Source: Streptomyces sp. NRRL S-31 (lineage in GTDB: Bacteria > Actinomycetota > Actinomycetes > Streptomycetales > Streptomycetaceae). From it: a stretch of 64,000 nt of DNA. Under the pieces are notes generated by a model that was not told where the DNA came from, did no database searches, and saw nothing but the letters and a program-made list of their open reading frames with translations. The stretch covers positions 9,662 to 73,661 of the forward strand of contig NZ_JOCB01000076.1 of assembly GCF_000718775.1 (NCBI RefSeq), given 5' to 3'. The translations under genes were made by a program, and so were the position numbers. How positions within the stretch are numbered: the stretch's first letter is position 1; each line of letters starts with the position of its first letter. Of the stretch, positions 52,758-61,888 are shown piece by piece.

Positions 52758-52789
52758 CCCGCCGCACCGCCCCCCACAAGGAGAACCGC

Positions 52790-53437
52790 ATGTTCGTCCA
52801 GCCCTGGGACGCCGCCTTGGACGACGCCGGATGGCGGGCGCGGATCGCCGACGGCCATGACTTCGGTCAGCTCTGCGTCAACGGCCTGCCCGGCCGCCCG
52901 CCCGCCGTCGTCCCCACCCACTTCACCACCGACGGCGACCGGCTGCTGATCCACCTCGCCCGGCCCCATCCGGTCTGGCAGGCCATCGAGCACGATGCGA
53001 ACGTCACCTTCACCGTCATCGGCGACTACGCCTTCATCCCCGGCCCCTGGCGGGCCAAGCCCGGCACCCCGCCCACCGACGGCGTGCCGACCAGCTACTA
53101 CGCGGCGGTGCGGTTCACCTGCCGCGCCGCCATCGTGGACGACCCGGAAGCCAAGGCCGAACTGCTGCGCCGCCGGCTCGCCCACTTCCAGCCCGACGGC
53201 GACCACGCGCCCGTCGCCGTCGGCCGGCCGCCCTACGGGCGCATGCTGTCCGGCATCCGCGGTCTGGAACTGACCGTCTCCGAGGTGCCGGCCAAGTTCA
53301 AGTACGACGACCACAAGCCCGTCGCCCACCGCACGGACGTCGCCGGCCGTCTCACCAGCCGCGGTCAGGCCCTGGACGTCCCCACCGCGCGCGGGCGACT
53401 GCGCCGCCTGGACCGCGTGGGCTCCTGGCAGCCCTGA
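52790..53437 (+). CDS. PaiB-like FMN-binding protein
   Basis: 215 aa. MFVQPWDAALDDAGWRARI, VVPTHFTTDGDRLLIHLARP and FTVIGDYAFIPG...VPTSYYAAVRFTC match the PaiB / FMN-binding negative regulator family, a flavin-reductase-like split barrel. AAGGAG precedes ATG 52790. Usually annotated as transcriptional regulator, but flavin-dependent enzymatic activity is also possible. Operon with EamA (32-bp gap). Confidence 0.85.
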   Translation: MFVQPWDAALDDAGWRARIADGHDFGQLCVNGLPGRPPAVVPTHFTTDGDRLLIHLARPHPVWQAIEHDANVTFTVIGDYAFIPGPWRAKPGTPPTDGVPTSYYAAVRFTCRAAIVDDPEAKAELLRRRLAHFQPDGDHAPVAVGRPPYGRMLSGIRGLELTVSEVPAKFKYDDHKPVAHRTDVAGRLTSRGQALDVPTARGRLRRLDRVGSWQP

Positions 53438-53488
53438 CCCCTGCCCCAACCGGACCGCACCGCACCGCACAGGAACGGAACACCGCCC

Positions 53489-54196
53489 ATGACCGTCTTC
53501 CGCCTCGGCCCCGCCGTCGCCGACGCCTTCCCCGACACCCTCATCGCCCTGGTCACCGCCACCGGGCTGCGCGCCCGCGAGCCCTGGCCCGGCACCGCCT
53601 CCGCCCTGGCGGACCTGGAGGAGCGGCTCGCCGCCGGCACCTGGCGGCCGGCCGACGAGACCGACCCGCGCATCGAGACCTGGCACACCGCCTACCGCTC
53701 CTTCGGGACCAACCCCCGCCGCGTGCGCCCCAGCGTCGACGCGCTCGGCCGCCGCATGGCGAAGAGGGGCACCCTGCCGCGCGTCAACCCGGCCGTCGAC
53801 TCCTACAACGCCGTCTCCGTCCGGCACGGGCTGCCCGCCGGCGCCTTCGACCTCGACCGCGTCAGCGGGGACGTCGACATCCGGCACGCCGACGGCAGCG
53901 AGGAGTTCACCCCGCTCGGCGAACCCGGCACCGTCGAGCGCCCCAAGGCCGGCGAGGTCGTCTACACCGACACCGAAGGCGTGCTGACCCGCCATTGGAA
54001 CCACCGCGACGCCCACCGCACCCGCGTCACCGAGGACTCCACCCGCGTCGTGTTCGTCCTGGAGACCCTGCGCGGCGACCGGGACGGCCACCTCCTCAAG
54101 ACGGCGGCGGAGGACCTGCACGGCCTGCTCGTCCCGCACACCGACCGGACGACCCTGCACTATCTCGGCCCGGAGCAGCCCGAGATCCCGGTCTGA
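53489..54196 (+). CDS. B3/B4 tRNA-binding-domain protein
   Basis: 235 aa. FRSFGTNPRR-like segment (TAYRSFGTNPRRVRPSVDAL), PRVNPAVDSYNAVSVRHGLP and a C-terminal EDSTRVVFVLETL match the stand-alone B3/4 domain of phenylalanyl-tRNA synthetase beta chains. Such free-standing domains edit mischarged tRNA or act on amino-acid-like substrates. Third gene of the EamA operon; together they suggest handling of an amino-acid analogue. Confidence 0.82.
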   Translation: MTVFRLGPAVADAFPDTLIALVTATGLRAREPWPGTASALADLEERLAAGTWRPADETDPRIETWHTAYRSFGTNPRRVRPSVDALGRRMAKRGTLPRVNPAVDSYNAVSVRHGLPAGAFDLDRVSGDVDIRHADGSEEFTPLGEPGTVERPKAGEVVYTDTEGVLTRHWNHRDAHRTRVTEDSTRVVFVLETLRGDRDGHLLKTAAEDLHGLLVPHTDRTTLHYLGPEQPEIPV

Positions 54197-54348
54197 ACGA
54201 AGCCGGGGCCGATCCCGTGCCCGTAAAATCGCCGCCGGCGGGCCGGCCGCGTGCGCGAGCACCGCGGCCGGGGCGGGCCGCATCCGCGCCGCGGCCCGGT
54301 CGGGACCGGCGCGCGCCGGTGGGCGGTCCGGCTCCGCGAGTACCGGGG

Positions 54349-54636
54349 CTACGGCCGGCCGGCGGCGGGCGGGCGGCGCTTCCCGGTGGTGCGGCGCTGT
54401 GCCTCGGTCCGGCCGCCCCACACGCCGTACCGCTGCCCGGACGCCGCCGCGAAGGCGCCGCACAGGGCGCTCACCGGGCAGTTCCGGCAGATTTCCTGCG
54501 CCTTCTCCTCGCGGCTCCGGCGCGCGTTGCCCCGCTCCCCGGGCGGTGAGAAGAACACCGCGCTGTCCATGCCCCTACAGGCGGCCTCGGCCTGCCATTC
54601 CCATGTGCTCAGCAGCGGTTCGAGGTGCGTCGTCAT
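54349..54636 (-). CDS. WhiB-like iron-sulfur protein
   Basis: 95 aa. Four cluster cysteines (Cys20, Cys50, Cys53, Cys59; pattern C...CxxC...C), the turn motif GVWGG at 71-75 and a basic C-terminal tail (RRTTGKRRPP). WhiB-like proteins bind a [4Fe-4S] cluster and act with the principal sigma factor in redox-responsive control. The insert FFSPPGERGNARRSREE between the first two cysteines is typical of one Wbl subgroup; I do not assign a number. AAGGA before ATG 54636. Confidence 0.92.
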   Translation of the reverse strand: MTTHLEPLLSTWEWQAEAACRGMDSAVFFSPPGERGNARRSREEKAQEICRNCPVSALCGAFAAASGQRYGVWGGRTEAQRRTTGKRRPPAAGRP

Positions 54637-54675
54637 CGGTCCTTCCTCCCGGTTTCGGCGGTGGTGCGGTGGCGG

Positions 54676-55389
54676 TCAGCTCACCGCGTGGACGGCGTCG
54701 CGGATGAACCGCGCGACGGCCGTGGGCTGTGACAGGGTGACGGCGTGCGAGGCGCCGTCGATCTCGGTGACGGTCGCTCCGGCCCGCGTCGCGCCGAAAC
54801 GCGCCGCTTCCGGGGCGAACGCCCGGTCCGCGCCGGCCACCAGGGCCCAGCTGGGCTTGGTCCGCCAGGCGGCGGCGGTGGCCTTCTCGTCGATCGCGGC
54901 GAGTGCGAGCGGGCGCTGACAGGAGGCGAGCACCTTGCCGATCAGGGCGGAGACGTCGGCGGCGAACACCGACGGGAACGCCTCCTCGGCGATGGTGACC
55001 TCGACGGCCTCGCCGCCGTCGGGGACCGGGTAGGTCCACCGGGTGAGGTGGCTCGCCAGCTCGGTGGCCGGGAAGCGGTCCTGGAACTCGCCCAGGCTCT
55101 CGCCCTCGTCCAGCATGTGCGCGGCCACGTAGACCAGGCCGACGACGTTGTCGGCGGTGCCGGCCACGCTGATCAGCGCCCCACCGTAGGAATGCCCCAC
55201 CAGCACGACGGGACCCTCGATCTGGGCGGCCACCGAGGCGAGGTGCGCCGCGTCCGAGGCGAGTCCGCGCAGCGGGTTCGGCGGCGCCACGACCGGGATG
55301 CCGTGGGTGTGCAGCTCGGCGACGACACCGAACCAGCTCGCCGCGTCGGAGAACGCTCCGTGGACCAGGACGACGGTGGGCAGGGGCAT
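54676..55389 (-). CDS. Alpha/beta hydrolase
   Basis: 237 aa. PTVVLVHGAFSDAASW, nucleophile Ser in VGHSYGGALIS, LVAGADRAFAPEAARFGATR and final His in EIDGASHAVTLSQP. It belongs to the short esterase-like hydrolases common in Actinobacteria, with no lid domain evident and no signal peptide. ATG 55389 has GAAGGAAG about 9 nt upstream. It is followed by the WhiB-like gene; substrate unknown. Confidence 0.88.
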   Translation of the reverse strand: MPLPTVVLVHGAFSDAASWFGVVAELHTHGIPVVAPPNPLRGLASDAAHLASVAAQIEGPVVLVGHSYGGALISVAGTADNVVGLVYVAAHMLDEGESLGEFQDRFPATELASHLTRWTYPVPDGGEAVEVTIAEEAFPSVFAADVSALIGKVLASCQRPLALAAIDEKATAAAWRTKPSWALVAGADRAFAPEAARFGATRAGATVTEIDGASHAVTLSQPTAVARFIRDAVHAVS

Positions 55390-55654
55390 GAGGGGGCTTC
55401 CTTCTCGGTTCACGGAGGGCCGGCGGCGCTGTGGCGTGACGAACGGCCCGGCGTGGACGGCCGGACGGCCCGGTCGGGGCGGGGGGAGCGAACCGGCCCT
55501 GGCATCGGGCCGCGAGGCGGCGAGATGTTGCTGCGACGCTATCCCGGCGGGCTTTCGGCGGATGCCGCGTCCGCGCACCGGTGGTGGTCTCGCAGCGCAC
55601 GAAACCAGCCGCCACTGTGTCTGGAAATATACGTCCGGCGGTGGCGGGACGCGC

Positions 55655-56500
55655 TCAGGAGCCGGAGGACGCCGCCGCGGTCTGCCACTGCGTGGGCGTG
55701 AGTCCGTAGGTCTGCCGGAAGACCCGGCTGAAGTGCGAGGGACTGGCGAAGCCCCAGCTGTGGGCGACGGCGGCCACGGTACGGCGCTGTCCCCGGAGTT
55801 CGGCGCGGCAGGCGTCGAGCCTGCGCCGGCGTATCCAGGCGCTGACGGTGGTGCCGCCGGACTGGAAGAGCTTGTGCAGGTAGCGCACCGAGATGTGGTG
55901 TGCCCGTGCGATCGATTCCGGTGACAGGTCCGGGTTCATGAGGTTGTCCTCGATGTGCCGCTGGATGCGTGCGCGCATGTCGCGGCGCGCGCGGGTGGAC
56001 TCCGTCTCCGGTCCGCGCGCCTGGAGGACCTCGCCGACGAGCAGCGCCACCAGGTCGGCGGTGTTCAGGGCGAGCCGCCGGCCGCCGGTGAGCCGCTCCT
56101 TGCGGGGCATTCCGGCGAGGGCGGTCAGGAACTGCGACACCAGCGAGGGAAGGCCGTTCCGACCGCTGAGGTGGGTGCGGGGCAGCTCGCGCAGGTCGGC
56201 GGCCGACGCGTCGAGCAGGGCGAAGGGGATGCGGAAGAGGGCGACTTCCCGGGTGTGCGGCAGGAACCGGAGCTGGCGGACGGCCGCGACGACGAGGTCA
56301 CCGGGTTCCATTCTCAGGGCGGGGTCGCGGTCGAAGAGGACCGCGCCCTGGGAGGTGTTGACGGCCAGGCAGAGGTGGTCGTCGTCTTCACCGGCCGGCC
56401 AGGGCAGGAGGACGAAGGGGCCTGCGTCATTTCCCGGCGTCGCGTCGAAGGGCTCGTTTTCCAGGGTTTCAGGCATGACTGAAGTAATCGACCGGGTCAC
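55655..56500 (-). CDS. AraC-family regulator
   Basis: 281 aa from GTG 56500 (GGGAG six bases upstream, better than ATG 56476). The N-terminal domain is of the AraC_binding_2 type (LCLAVNTSQGAVLFDRDPALRMEPGDLVV), the C-terminal double HTH is clear (LSPESIARAHHISVRYLHKLF, VAAVAHSWGFASPSHFSRVFRQTYGLTP). It lies between two hydrolase genes on the same strand and may regulate either. Confidence 0.88.
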   Translation of the reverse strand: MTRSITSVMPETLENEPFDATPGNDAGPFVLLPWPAGEDDDHLCLAVNTSQGAVLFDRDPALRMEPGDLVVAAVRQLRFLPHTREVALFRIPFALLDASAADLRELPRTHLSGRNGLPSLVSQFLTALAGMPRKERLTGGRRLALNTADLVALLVGEVLQARGPETESTRARRDMRARIQRHIEDNLMNPDLSPESIARAHHISVRYLHKLFQSGGTTVSAWIRRRRLDACRAELRGQRRTVAAVAHSWGFASPSHFSRVFRQTYGLTPTQWQTAAASSGS

Positions 56501-56592
56501 ATCGGGCTCCCGTCGTTTCCTTTGCGGTTGTTCGGTTGATCGGTGGGTAGGTCGGTCCCGCGTCGGACGAGGAGGTGCGGGGCCGGAGCGGG

Positions 56593-57471
56593 TCAGGTCC
56601 GTGCGTCGGCGCGGTCCGCCGCGTCCGGTGTCTCGGAGAGGAATGCGTCGACCACCGCGTTGAAGGCCGGCGGGTTCTCCAGGAAGGGGAAGTGCGAGCT
56701 GGCGACCGTGGTCGGGAAGACGTGGAGCCGCGCACCGGGGATCCGGTCCGCGATGAACGCTTGCGAACGCGGGTGCACATGGCTGCCGTCGCAGCCGATG
56801 ACCAGTGTGGGAACGTCGATGCGCGGGAGCACGTCCCGCCAGTCCTGGGCGCAGTGGTCGAAGAGCAGGGGCACCCCCGCGTACGCCGGGGTGGACCTGA
56901 TCTGCTCGGCCACGAAGGAGAGCAGCGCGGGATCGGTGTTCCCGGAGAACATGCCGCGGACGAACTCGTCCCGTGCCTGTTCGCCCTCGGGGCCCGCGAG
57001 CCGGGCCCCCAGCTCGACCAGGCCCGGCACGTCGAAGATGGCACCGGACTGCTGTTGCTGCTCGGTGGACATCCACGGCACGGCGGCGACGGCCGCGGGC
57101 TGGTCGACGGCGACGAGACGGCGGATGCGGCCGGTGGAGTACTGGTCGATGAAGCTCCACCAGACCGAGGCCCCCATCGACCAGCCGAGCGCGTCGAACC
57201 GGTCGAGTCCCAGGTGGTCGACGAGGGTCAGCACGTCGGCGGCGAGGCGCGCGATCCGGTAACCGTGGTGCGGTTTGCCGGACAGCCCGTGCCCGCGGAA
57301 GTCCACGGTGACGACACGGCGGGCCGACGAGAGACCCTCCACCTGGTGCCGGAACATCTCCTGTGTCTGCCCCCAGCCGTGCAGCATGACCAGGGGGAAC
57401 CCCTCGCCACCGCTGTCCTGGTACACCAGGTCCACACCGTCACTGGTCGTCAGCCGGCCCACGATCCGCAC
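56593..57471 (-). CDS. Alpha/beta hydrolase (haloperoxidase-like)
   Basis: 292 aa from GTG 57471 (AGGAGG seven bases upstream). GVDLVYQDSGGEGFPLVMLHGWG (oxyanion region), VDFRGHGLSGKP, nucleophile Ser in LGWSMGASVWW, VIGCDGSHVHP, and His in ASSHFPFLENP. The arrangement resembles non-haem chloroperoxidase/esterase hydrolases. A pair of direct repeats lies in its promoter region. Located between the PucR and AraC regulators, same strand. Confidence 0.88.
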   Translation of the reverse strand: MRIVGRLTTSDGVDLVYQDSGGEGFPLVMLHGWGQTQEMFRHQVEGLSSARRVVTVDFRGHGLSGKPHHGYRIARLAADVLTLVDHLGLDRFDALGWSMGASVWWSFIDQYSTGRIRRLVAVDQPAAVAAVPWMSTEQQQQSGAIFDVPGLVELGARLAGPEGEQARDEFVRGMFSGNTDPALLSFVAEQIRSTPAYAGVPLLFDHCAQDWRDVLPRIDVPTLVIGCDGSHVHPRSQAFIADRIPGARLHVFPTTVASSHFPFLENPPAFNAVVDAFLSETPDAADRADART

Positions 57472-57599
57472 TCCGCTTCCTCCTCGTACCCCGCCACCGC
57501 GGCGGTGTCCGCCCCGGCCCCTCGGTCGAGCCGGCCTCGCGGACGCCTCGTGGATATCTCGATTGTGTGCCACCCGGTCTTCCCCGCACTACCGCGCTC

Positions 57600-57699
57600 C
57601 GTAGGGATTGACCAGGGAAAACTTCGTCACTCTGTAGCGCCTGGTACGACGGCACCGCACTTCGTAGGGATCGGTCGGCGCGGTTTCGTCACTCTGTAG
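57600..57699. repeat. Direct repeat pair, offset 62-63 bp
   Basis: CGTAGGGAT occurs at 57600-57608 and 57663-57671, and TTCGTCACTCTGTAG at 57623-57637 and 57685-57699. Each unit thus has the same two conserved blocks about 14 bp apart. It lies between the PucR gene's stop and the hydrolase start, so it probably holds operator sites for an activator of the hydrolase. Confidence 0.75.
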
Positions 57700-57706
57700 G
57701 AGACGG

Positions 57707-58957
57707 TCACCCGGCGAGCTGGTCCGTCTGCGCCTGGAGCAGCTCGTGCAGGCGCAGGCCCAGGTGCAGCACCAGGCGGTCGCCGCCGCTGTCGAGGTCG
57801 AGACCGGTGATCTCCTGGATCTGGCGCAGCCGGTAGTAGAGCGAGGTGCGGTGGATCTGGAGGGCTTCCGCCGTGCGCGGGACGGAGCCCGCGTGTTCGA
57901 GGAAGGTCCGCAGGGTCTCCTCCAGCCGCTGGCCGCCGGCGCTTTCCAGCAGCAGGCGCAGCGGCTTGGGCAGCAGCGACGGGGACAGGACGTGGTCCGG
58001 CACCTGGAGCAGTACGGCCAGCTCACCCAGGGACTCCCATGCGCCCACCCCCTTCAACTGGGGCAGACGGCGTGCCGCGCGGGCGCCGACGAGTGCCTGG
58101 GCGTGCGAGGCCCAGGCGTCGGTCAGCCCTTCCTGGGCACCGCCGATGCCGAGCACGGGGGCGGCCGAGGAGTCCAGGTAGGCGGCGAGCGCCTGCCGGA
58201 TGGCCGTGGCCTGGTCCGCGAGTTCCCGCGCCGTCAACGGCCGGTCCGATACCTGGAGGAGTACGGCGTTGTCCGGTGTGACGGCCATGACGCCGTCCGC
58301 CGAGCGGGTGTGGCGGAACCGTTCCAGCGCTCCGCGCAGCGCGATCTCCACCTGGCCGGGCGGCTCCGAGGTGCGGAACACCTGGACGACGCTCACCACG
58401 ACGTGCGGGGCGTCCGGCAGCGCGCCGGTGTCGAGTATCTGCTGTCGTGCGGAGGTGCGTGCCGCCTCACTCGTGGCGAAGAGGGAGTACAGCGTCTCCC
58501 GCATGTCGACGTCGTCCTCCGCGGCGGCCAGCTGGTCCGCACGGAGCTGGGCGGTGATCGCCGGTACCGCCTCGGCGACCGCCGCGGTCTCCTCGCGCGT
58601 CAGCGTGCCCTCCGGCGCGACGACCATCAGCAGGCCTAGCAGTTCCCCGCGCTCCCGCAGCGGGACGCAGTACCGGCTGAGCAGTCCCAGGTCGTCGCGG
58701 CCCTTGACGAAGTCGGGTTTGGGCCACCGGGCCACGCCCTGGTCGAGGACGTACCGGATGATCTCGTCGTCCGCCCGGCCCTGGAGCAGGCTGCGGATGC
58801 GGACCGGGTCCTCGTCCCCGAAGTGCTGGCTGGAACAGATCAGACGTACCAACGGGTCGTCGATGACCACGGACCGCTGGAGTCCGATCGCCAGTTCTTC
58901 CACCAGTCCCTGCAAGGCGTCACTGCCCACTCGGACCCGTTGCCGTCGCTCACCCAT
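57707..58957 (-). CDS. PucR/CdaR-family regulator
   Basis: 416 aa from ATG 58957 (GGAGGGAG six bases upstream). An N-terminal GAF-like sensor region (VVIDDPLVRLICSSQHFGDE, RYCVPLRERGELLGLLMVV), a middle GGDEF-like domain, and the C-terminal HTH_30 (LRTFLEHAGSVPRTAEALQI with HRTSLYYRLRQIQEITGLD). It activates or represses genes for catabolism or secondary metabolism in response to an unknown ligand. The downstream direct repeats are candidate targets. Confidence 0.88.
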   Translation of the reverse strand: MGERRQRVRVGSDALQGLVEELAIGLQRSVVIDDPLVRLICSSQHFGDEDPVRIRSLLQGRADDEIIRYVLDQGVARWPKPDFVKGRDDLGLLSRYCVPLRERGELLGLLMVVAPEGTLTREETAAVAEAVPAITAQLRADQLAAAEDDVDMRETLYSLFATSEAARTSARQQILDTGALPDAPHVVVSVVQVFRTSEPPGQVEIALRGALERFRHTRSADGVMAVTPDNAVLLQVSDRPLTARELADQATAIRQALAAYLDSSAAPVLGIGGAQEGLTDAWASHAQALVGARAARRLPQLKGVGAWESLGELAVLLQVPDHVLSPSLLPKPLRLLLESAGGQRLEETLRTFLEHAGSVPRTAEALQIHRTSLYYRLRQIQEITGLDLDSGGDRLVLHLGLRLHELLQAQTDQLAG

Positions 58958-59320
58958 GCCGACTCCCTCCGCGAACACGCTCTTTCTACAAGCCGTGAAA
59001 GGGAGAGTTCAAATTTTCAACAAATCGTGGAGAGGGTGAGAACACGCTGGATGTACGGCCGGACGGAGGTGAGAAGACCGGTTTCGCGGGTACAAGCAGT
59101 CGGTATCGCCGGTCAGCAGTCCCAGCGTGCACCGGCTCTTGCCCGACAGCGCCCACATGAGCCCGCGCCCTTGCGGCGGCGCCGGGAAAGGCCCCGGGAA
59201 ATCAGTTCTCTCTGAGCGCCATTCCGGTGCACTCTCAGAACATCGAGGGCGGCTTTGCCTCGGAGGCATGTCTCGGGCGCGGGTCTGCCTCGTCGGGCGG
59301 GGTTCCGGGACCGGCGGGGG
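58958..59320. other. PucR promoter region, no gene seen
   Basis: An AT-rich tract near 59008-59030 (TTCAAATTTTCAACAAATCG) lies 50-75 bp upstream of the PucR start and probably contains its promoter. The rest shows no supported coding frame or strong hairpin. Confidence 0.4.
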
Positions 59321-60097
59321 TCAGACCGTGTCGGATGCGAGGTCCCCGTCCCCGGTGCGCGCCCGCAGCCGGCGGCGGGCGCGGGCACGGGTCCGGGCGA
59401 TGAACATGAGGACCCGGGCGGCGGCCGGGGTCGGCCCGGTGAGGGCGTCGGCCACGGCTATCTCGACACCGCCGCTGTACTGCGCCGACAGGTTGTAGAG
59501 GAAGGCGCCCAGGGTCATCAGCCAGGTGCCCAGGATGATTTCCACGGTGATGACGCCGAGCGCGACGACGAGGGCGGTGGTCGTCGCGGGCAGGGCGTCC
59601 GGGGTGATCGCCTCCAGCATGAGCCACAGGACGCCCGCCGTGACGAGGGAGACCGCCCCGAGACCGGTCAGGAAGAAGAAGCTCATGACCATCACCGACC
59701 AAGGGTCGGCCTCGGACAGCCGTAGCCGGGTCGTCCGCCGCCCGGACGAGCGGGGCACGCCGGCCGGCACCGGGCGCCCGGTGTCACCCGCCGCCGGTCC
59801 GTCGTCGGCGGTGGGCCCGGTCGTACGCGCGGGGCCTGGGGCCCCCACCGTCGGGGCGGGGTGCCGTGGCGGGGGGCTCGCGGGGACGGGGCGACCGGAC
59901 GGTTCCGAGGGTTTTGAGGGTATGGACTCCGTCTCGGGGCTCGCTCCGGGTGCGGTCCGCGCCTCGGTCTCGTCGGGGGGCACCGCGTCCCGGCATCCGG
60001 CCGGTCCGGTCGTCGCAGAAGGGCTGGAGCCGCCGTCCTGCCTTGGTGTCGCCGCTCCACGGAGGATGCCGCGAGGACTGCGCTTGGCTCGGCTCAT
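59321..60097 (-). CDS. DUF3566 membrane protein
   Basis: 258 aa from ATG 60097 (AGGGAG upstream). Residues 1-130 are Pro/Ser/Thr-rich and disordered. The C-terminal domain is DUF3566: RRTTRLRLSEADPWSVMVMS, two membrane helices (FLTGLGAVSLVTAGVLWLML; ALVVALGVITVEIILGTWLM), and FLYNLSAQYSGGVEIAVAD. In actinobacteria the main copy sits near gyrA; this is a second, unlinked copy. Function unknown, possibly division- or envelope-related. Confidence 0.82.
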   Translation of the reverse strand: MSRAKRSPRGILRGAATPRQDGGSSPSATTGPAGCRDAVPPDETEARTAPGASPETESIPSKPSEPSGRPVPASPPPRHPAPTVGAPGPARTTGPTADDGPAAGDTGRPVPAGVPRSSGRRTTRLRLSEADPWSVMVMSFFFLTGLGAVSLVTAGVLWLMLEAITPDALPATTTALVVALGVITVEIILGTWLMTLGAFLYNLSAQYSGGVEIAVADALTGPTPAAARVLMFIARTRARARRRLRARTGDGDLASDTV

Positions 60098-60661
60098 GCC
60101 TGTCTCCCTGACTGGCCTGGCAGCCTGGCCGTGCCCCTCCACCGACGAACGGGCCTCCGCGACCGCCAGGCGGCCACTGGGGCCTGCTGGTCCGTGAATC
60201 CGACGGTATCGACACTTCTGTCCGCACGCACACGCGAGTACTGCGCCGGAGGGACCGCACCGGCACGGCCGTGCCCCGCACCCCGCCGGTCAGGTCTGGC
60301 TCCCGCTCCCGGACGCGTGAGGGACACCGCCGCCGTCGGGTACTCCCGTGCGCGTGTCACCGCGCCGTCGGCACCCGGCCCCCGCCCGTAACGGCTCGCA
60401 ACTCCCCTCGCCCTTCCCGTCGTTGTCCGACACCCCGCTGGTCGCGCCCGGTTGTGTCACGGGCCGCCGCCACCCGTTCCGGCGGCACGCCGTGGCCCAC
60501 GGCTCTGCGTGCGATCACCGGGGGGCCTTCCTATGCTCGATTCCTGAGCACGTCCCGCGCACGATGTGCCCGGGCTCGATGCGCCCGTCCGGGCCGCTCG
60601 CGCGAGCCGCCCGTGCGAGACGGCCGTCCGGGCCGCTTGTCCCCTCACGCGAGGATGGATC
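60098..60661. other. Divergent intergenic region without gene
   Basis: 564 bp between DUF3566 (minus) and the exported lipoyl-like gene (plus). TATGCT at 60532-60537 is a possible -10 for the latter. Imperfect repeats of CGTCCGGGCCGCT occur at about 60587 and 60627. No supported coding frame. Confidence 0.35.
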
Positions 60662-61087
60662 ATGCCCAGAACCGTGCGGAAGCGCGTTGCCCCCGTCGTC
60701 GGCGCGTCGTGTCTGGTGGCGGCGTGCGCCCTGACGGCGGGCGGCGCCTCGGCCGCCGCGCGGACGTCGGGGTGTCCGTCGGCGTCGGCGCGGGAGACCG
60801 GTCCGGCCGCGTCCGCCGAGGCGGCGCGGAACACCGGGATCGTGATGCCCGCCCTCGGCGGGACCGCCGAGGAGGGAACCGTGCTCTGGCACGCGAAACT
60901 CGGTGCCAAGGTGTCCGAGGGGGACTGGCTGGCCGAAGTCACCACCGACGAGGCCGAGACGCGGGTCGACGCGCCCGCCGACGGCGTCCTGATCGACATC
61001 TGCGTGGGCGAGAACGACCGGGCCCGCGCCGGAGACCCGCTCGGTGTGATCGGACCGCCGGGCAGTGCTCCGGCCGGCGCCGGATGA
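60662..61087 (+). CDS. Exported lipoyl/biotinyl-like domain lacking the Lys
   Basis: 141 aa. An export signal (VRKRVAPVVGASCLVAACAL, with VAAC at 19-22 as possible lipobox) and a linker are followed by a lipoyl/biotinyl carrier fold from residue 59: IVMPALGGTAEEGTVLWHAK, VSEGDWLAEVTTDEAETRV, GVLIDICVGENDRARAGDPL. The hairpin that normally presents a modifiable Lys (TDK) reads TDE, with Glu97 at that place, so it cannot be lipoylated or biotinylated. GAGG before ATG 60662. Function unknown. Confidence 0.75.
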   Translation: MPRTVRKRVAPVVGASCLVAACALTAGGASAAARTSGCPSASARETGPAASAEAARNTGIVMPALGGTAEEGTVLWHAKLGAKVSEGDWLAEVTTDEAETRVDAPADGVLIDICVGENDRARAGDPLGVIGPPGSAPAGAG

Positions 61088-61122
61088 CGCCGCCGGGGCG
61101 TCGAGGGGGCGCGGGACTCCGC

Positions 61123-61863
61123 TCAGCTCCGCCGGAGCCAGTCCTCGTAACGGGTGGCCGCGAGGTGGGCGGTGTCGTCGCCGACGAGGACCCCGTCCGG
61201 CATGCCCGCGAACAGACCGGCGCTCTCGTCGGTGACGACGGTGCGGCCGTCCGGCTTCGCCGCCAGGGTGATCTCCCCGAGCCGGTCGAGCCGGTGGACC
61301 TCGGGGCCCGCGATGTCGCGCACGCCGTACGACGGTTCACCCTGGGCCGCCTCGGCCACCGCGGAGGCGACGTCGGCGGAGGCGATCGGCCGCAGCCTGG
61401 TGGACGGCAGGCGCACCCGGCCCTCCTCCGTCGACATGTCCATCACCGGAGCGATGAACTCGAAGAACTGCGTGGCGCGCACGATGCTGAACGGGACGCC
61501 GCCGTCGCGCACGGCCTCCTCCTGGGCGACCTTGGCCCGATAGTAGCCGTAGTCGGGGACCCGGTCGACACCGACGATGGAGAGGGTGACGTGGTGCCGG
61601 ACGCCCGCCGCCCGCTCCGCCTCGATCAGGTGCCGGGCCGAGCGAGTGAAGAAGTCCAGCGCCGCATCGGTCTCGAAGGACGGCGAGTTGGACACGTCGA
61701 CCACCGCGTCCGCGCCCTGGACGGCCGCTGCCAGGCCCTCGCCGGTGACGGTGTCGACGCCCTTGGAGGGAGAGGCCGCCACTGCCTCGTGACCACGGTC
61801 GCGCAGCAGCGCGACCACCTGTGAGCCGATGAGCCCCGTACCGCCGATGACCACGATCTTCAT
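61123..61863 (-). CDS. NmrA/SDR-type NAD(P)-binding protein
   Basis: 246 aa. MKIVVIGGTGLIGSQVVALL is the Rossmann GGxGxxG motif; DAVVDVSNSPSFETDAALDF and YYRAKVAQEEAVRDGGVPFSIVRATQF fit the atypical SDR/NmrA group. It may act as NADP-dependent reductase or redox sensor. CGGAGAC before ATG 61863. Convergent with the lipoyl-like gene. Confidence 0.88.
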   Translation of the reverse strand: MKIVVIGGTGLIGSQVVALLRDRGHEAVAASPSKGVDTVTGEGLAAAVQGADAVVDVSNSPSFETDAALDFFTRSARHLIEAERAAGVRHHVTLSIVGVDRVPDYGYYRAKVAQEEAVRDGGVPFSIVRATQFFEFIAPVMDMSTEEGRVRLPSTRLRPIASADVASAVAEAAQGEPSYGVRDIAGPEVHRLDRLGEITLAAKPDGRTVVTDESAGLFAGMPDGVLVGDDTAHLAATRYEDWLRRS

Positions 61864-61888
61864 CACTGTCTCCGTTCGCTGATCCACT

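Noticed and set aside
60662..61087. Functional lipoylated or biotinylated carrier protein
   Set aside because: The required Lys is replaced by Glu97 and the protein carries an export signal.
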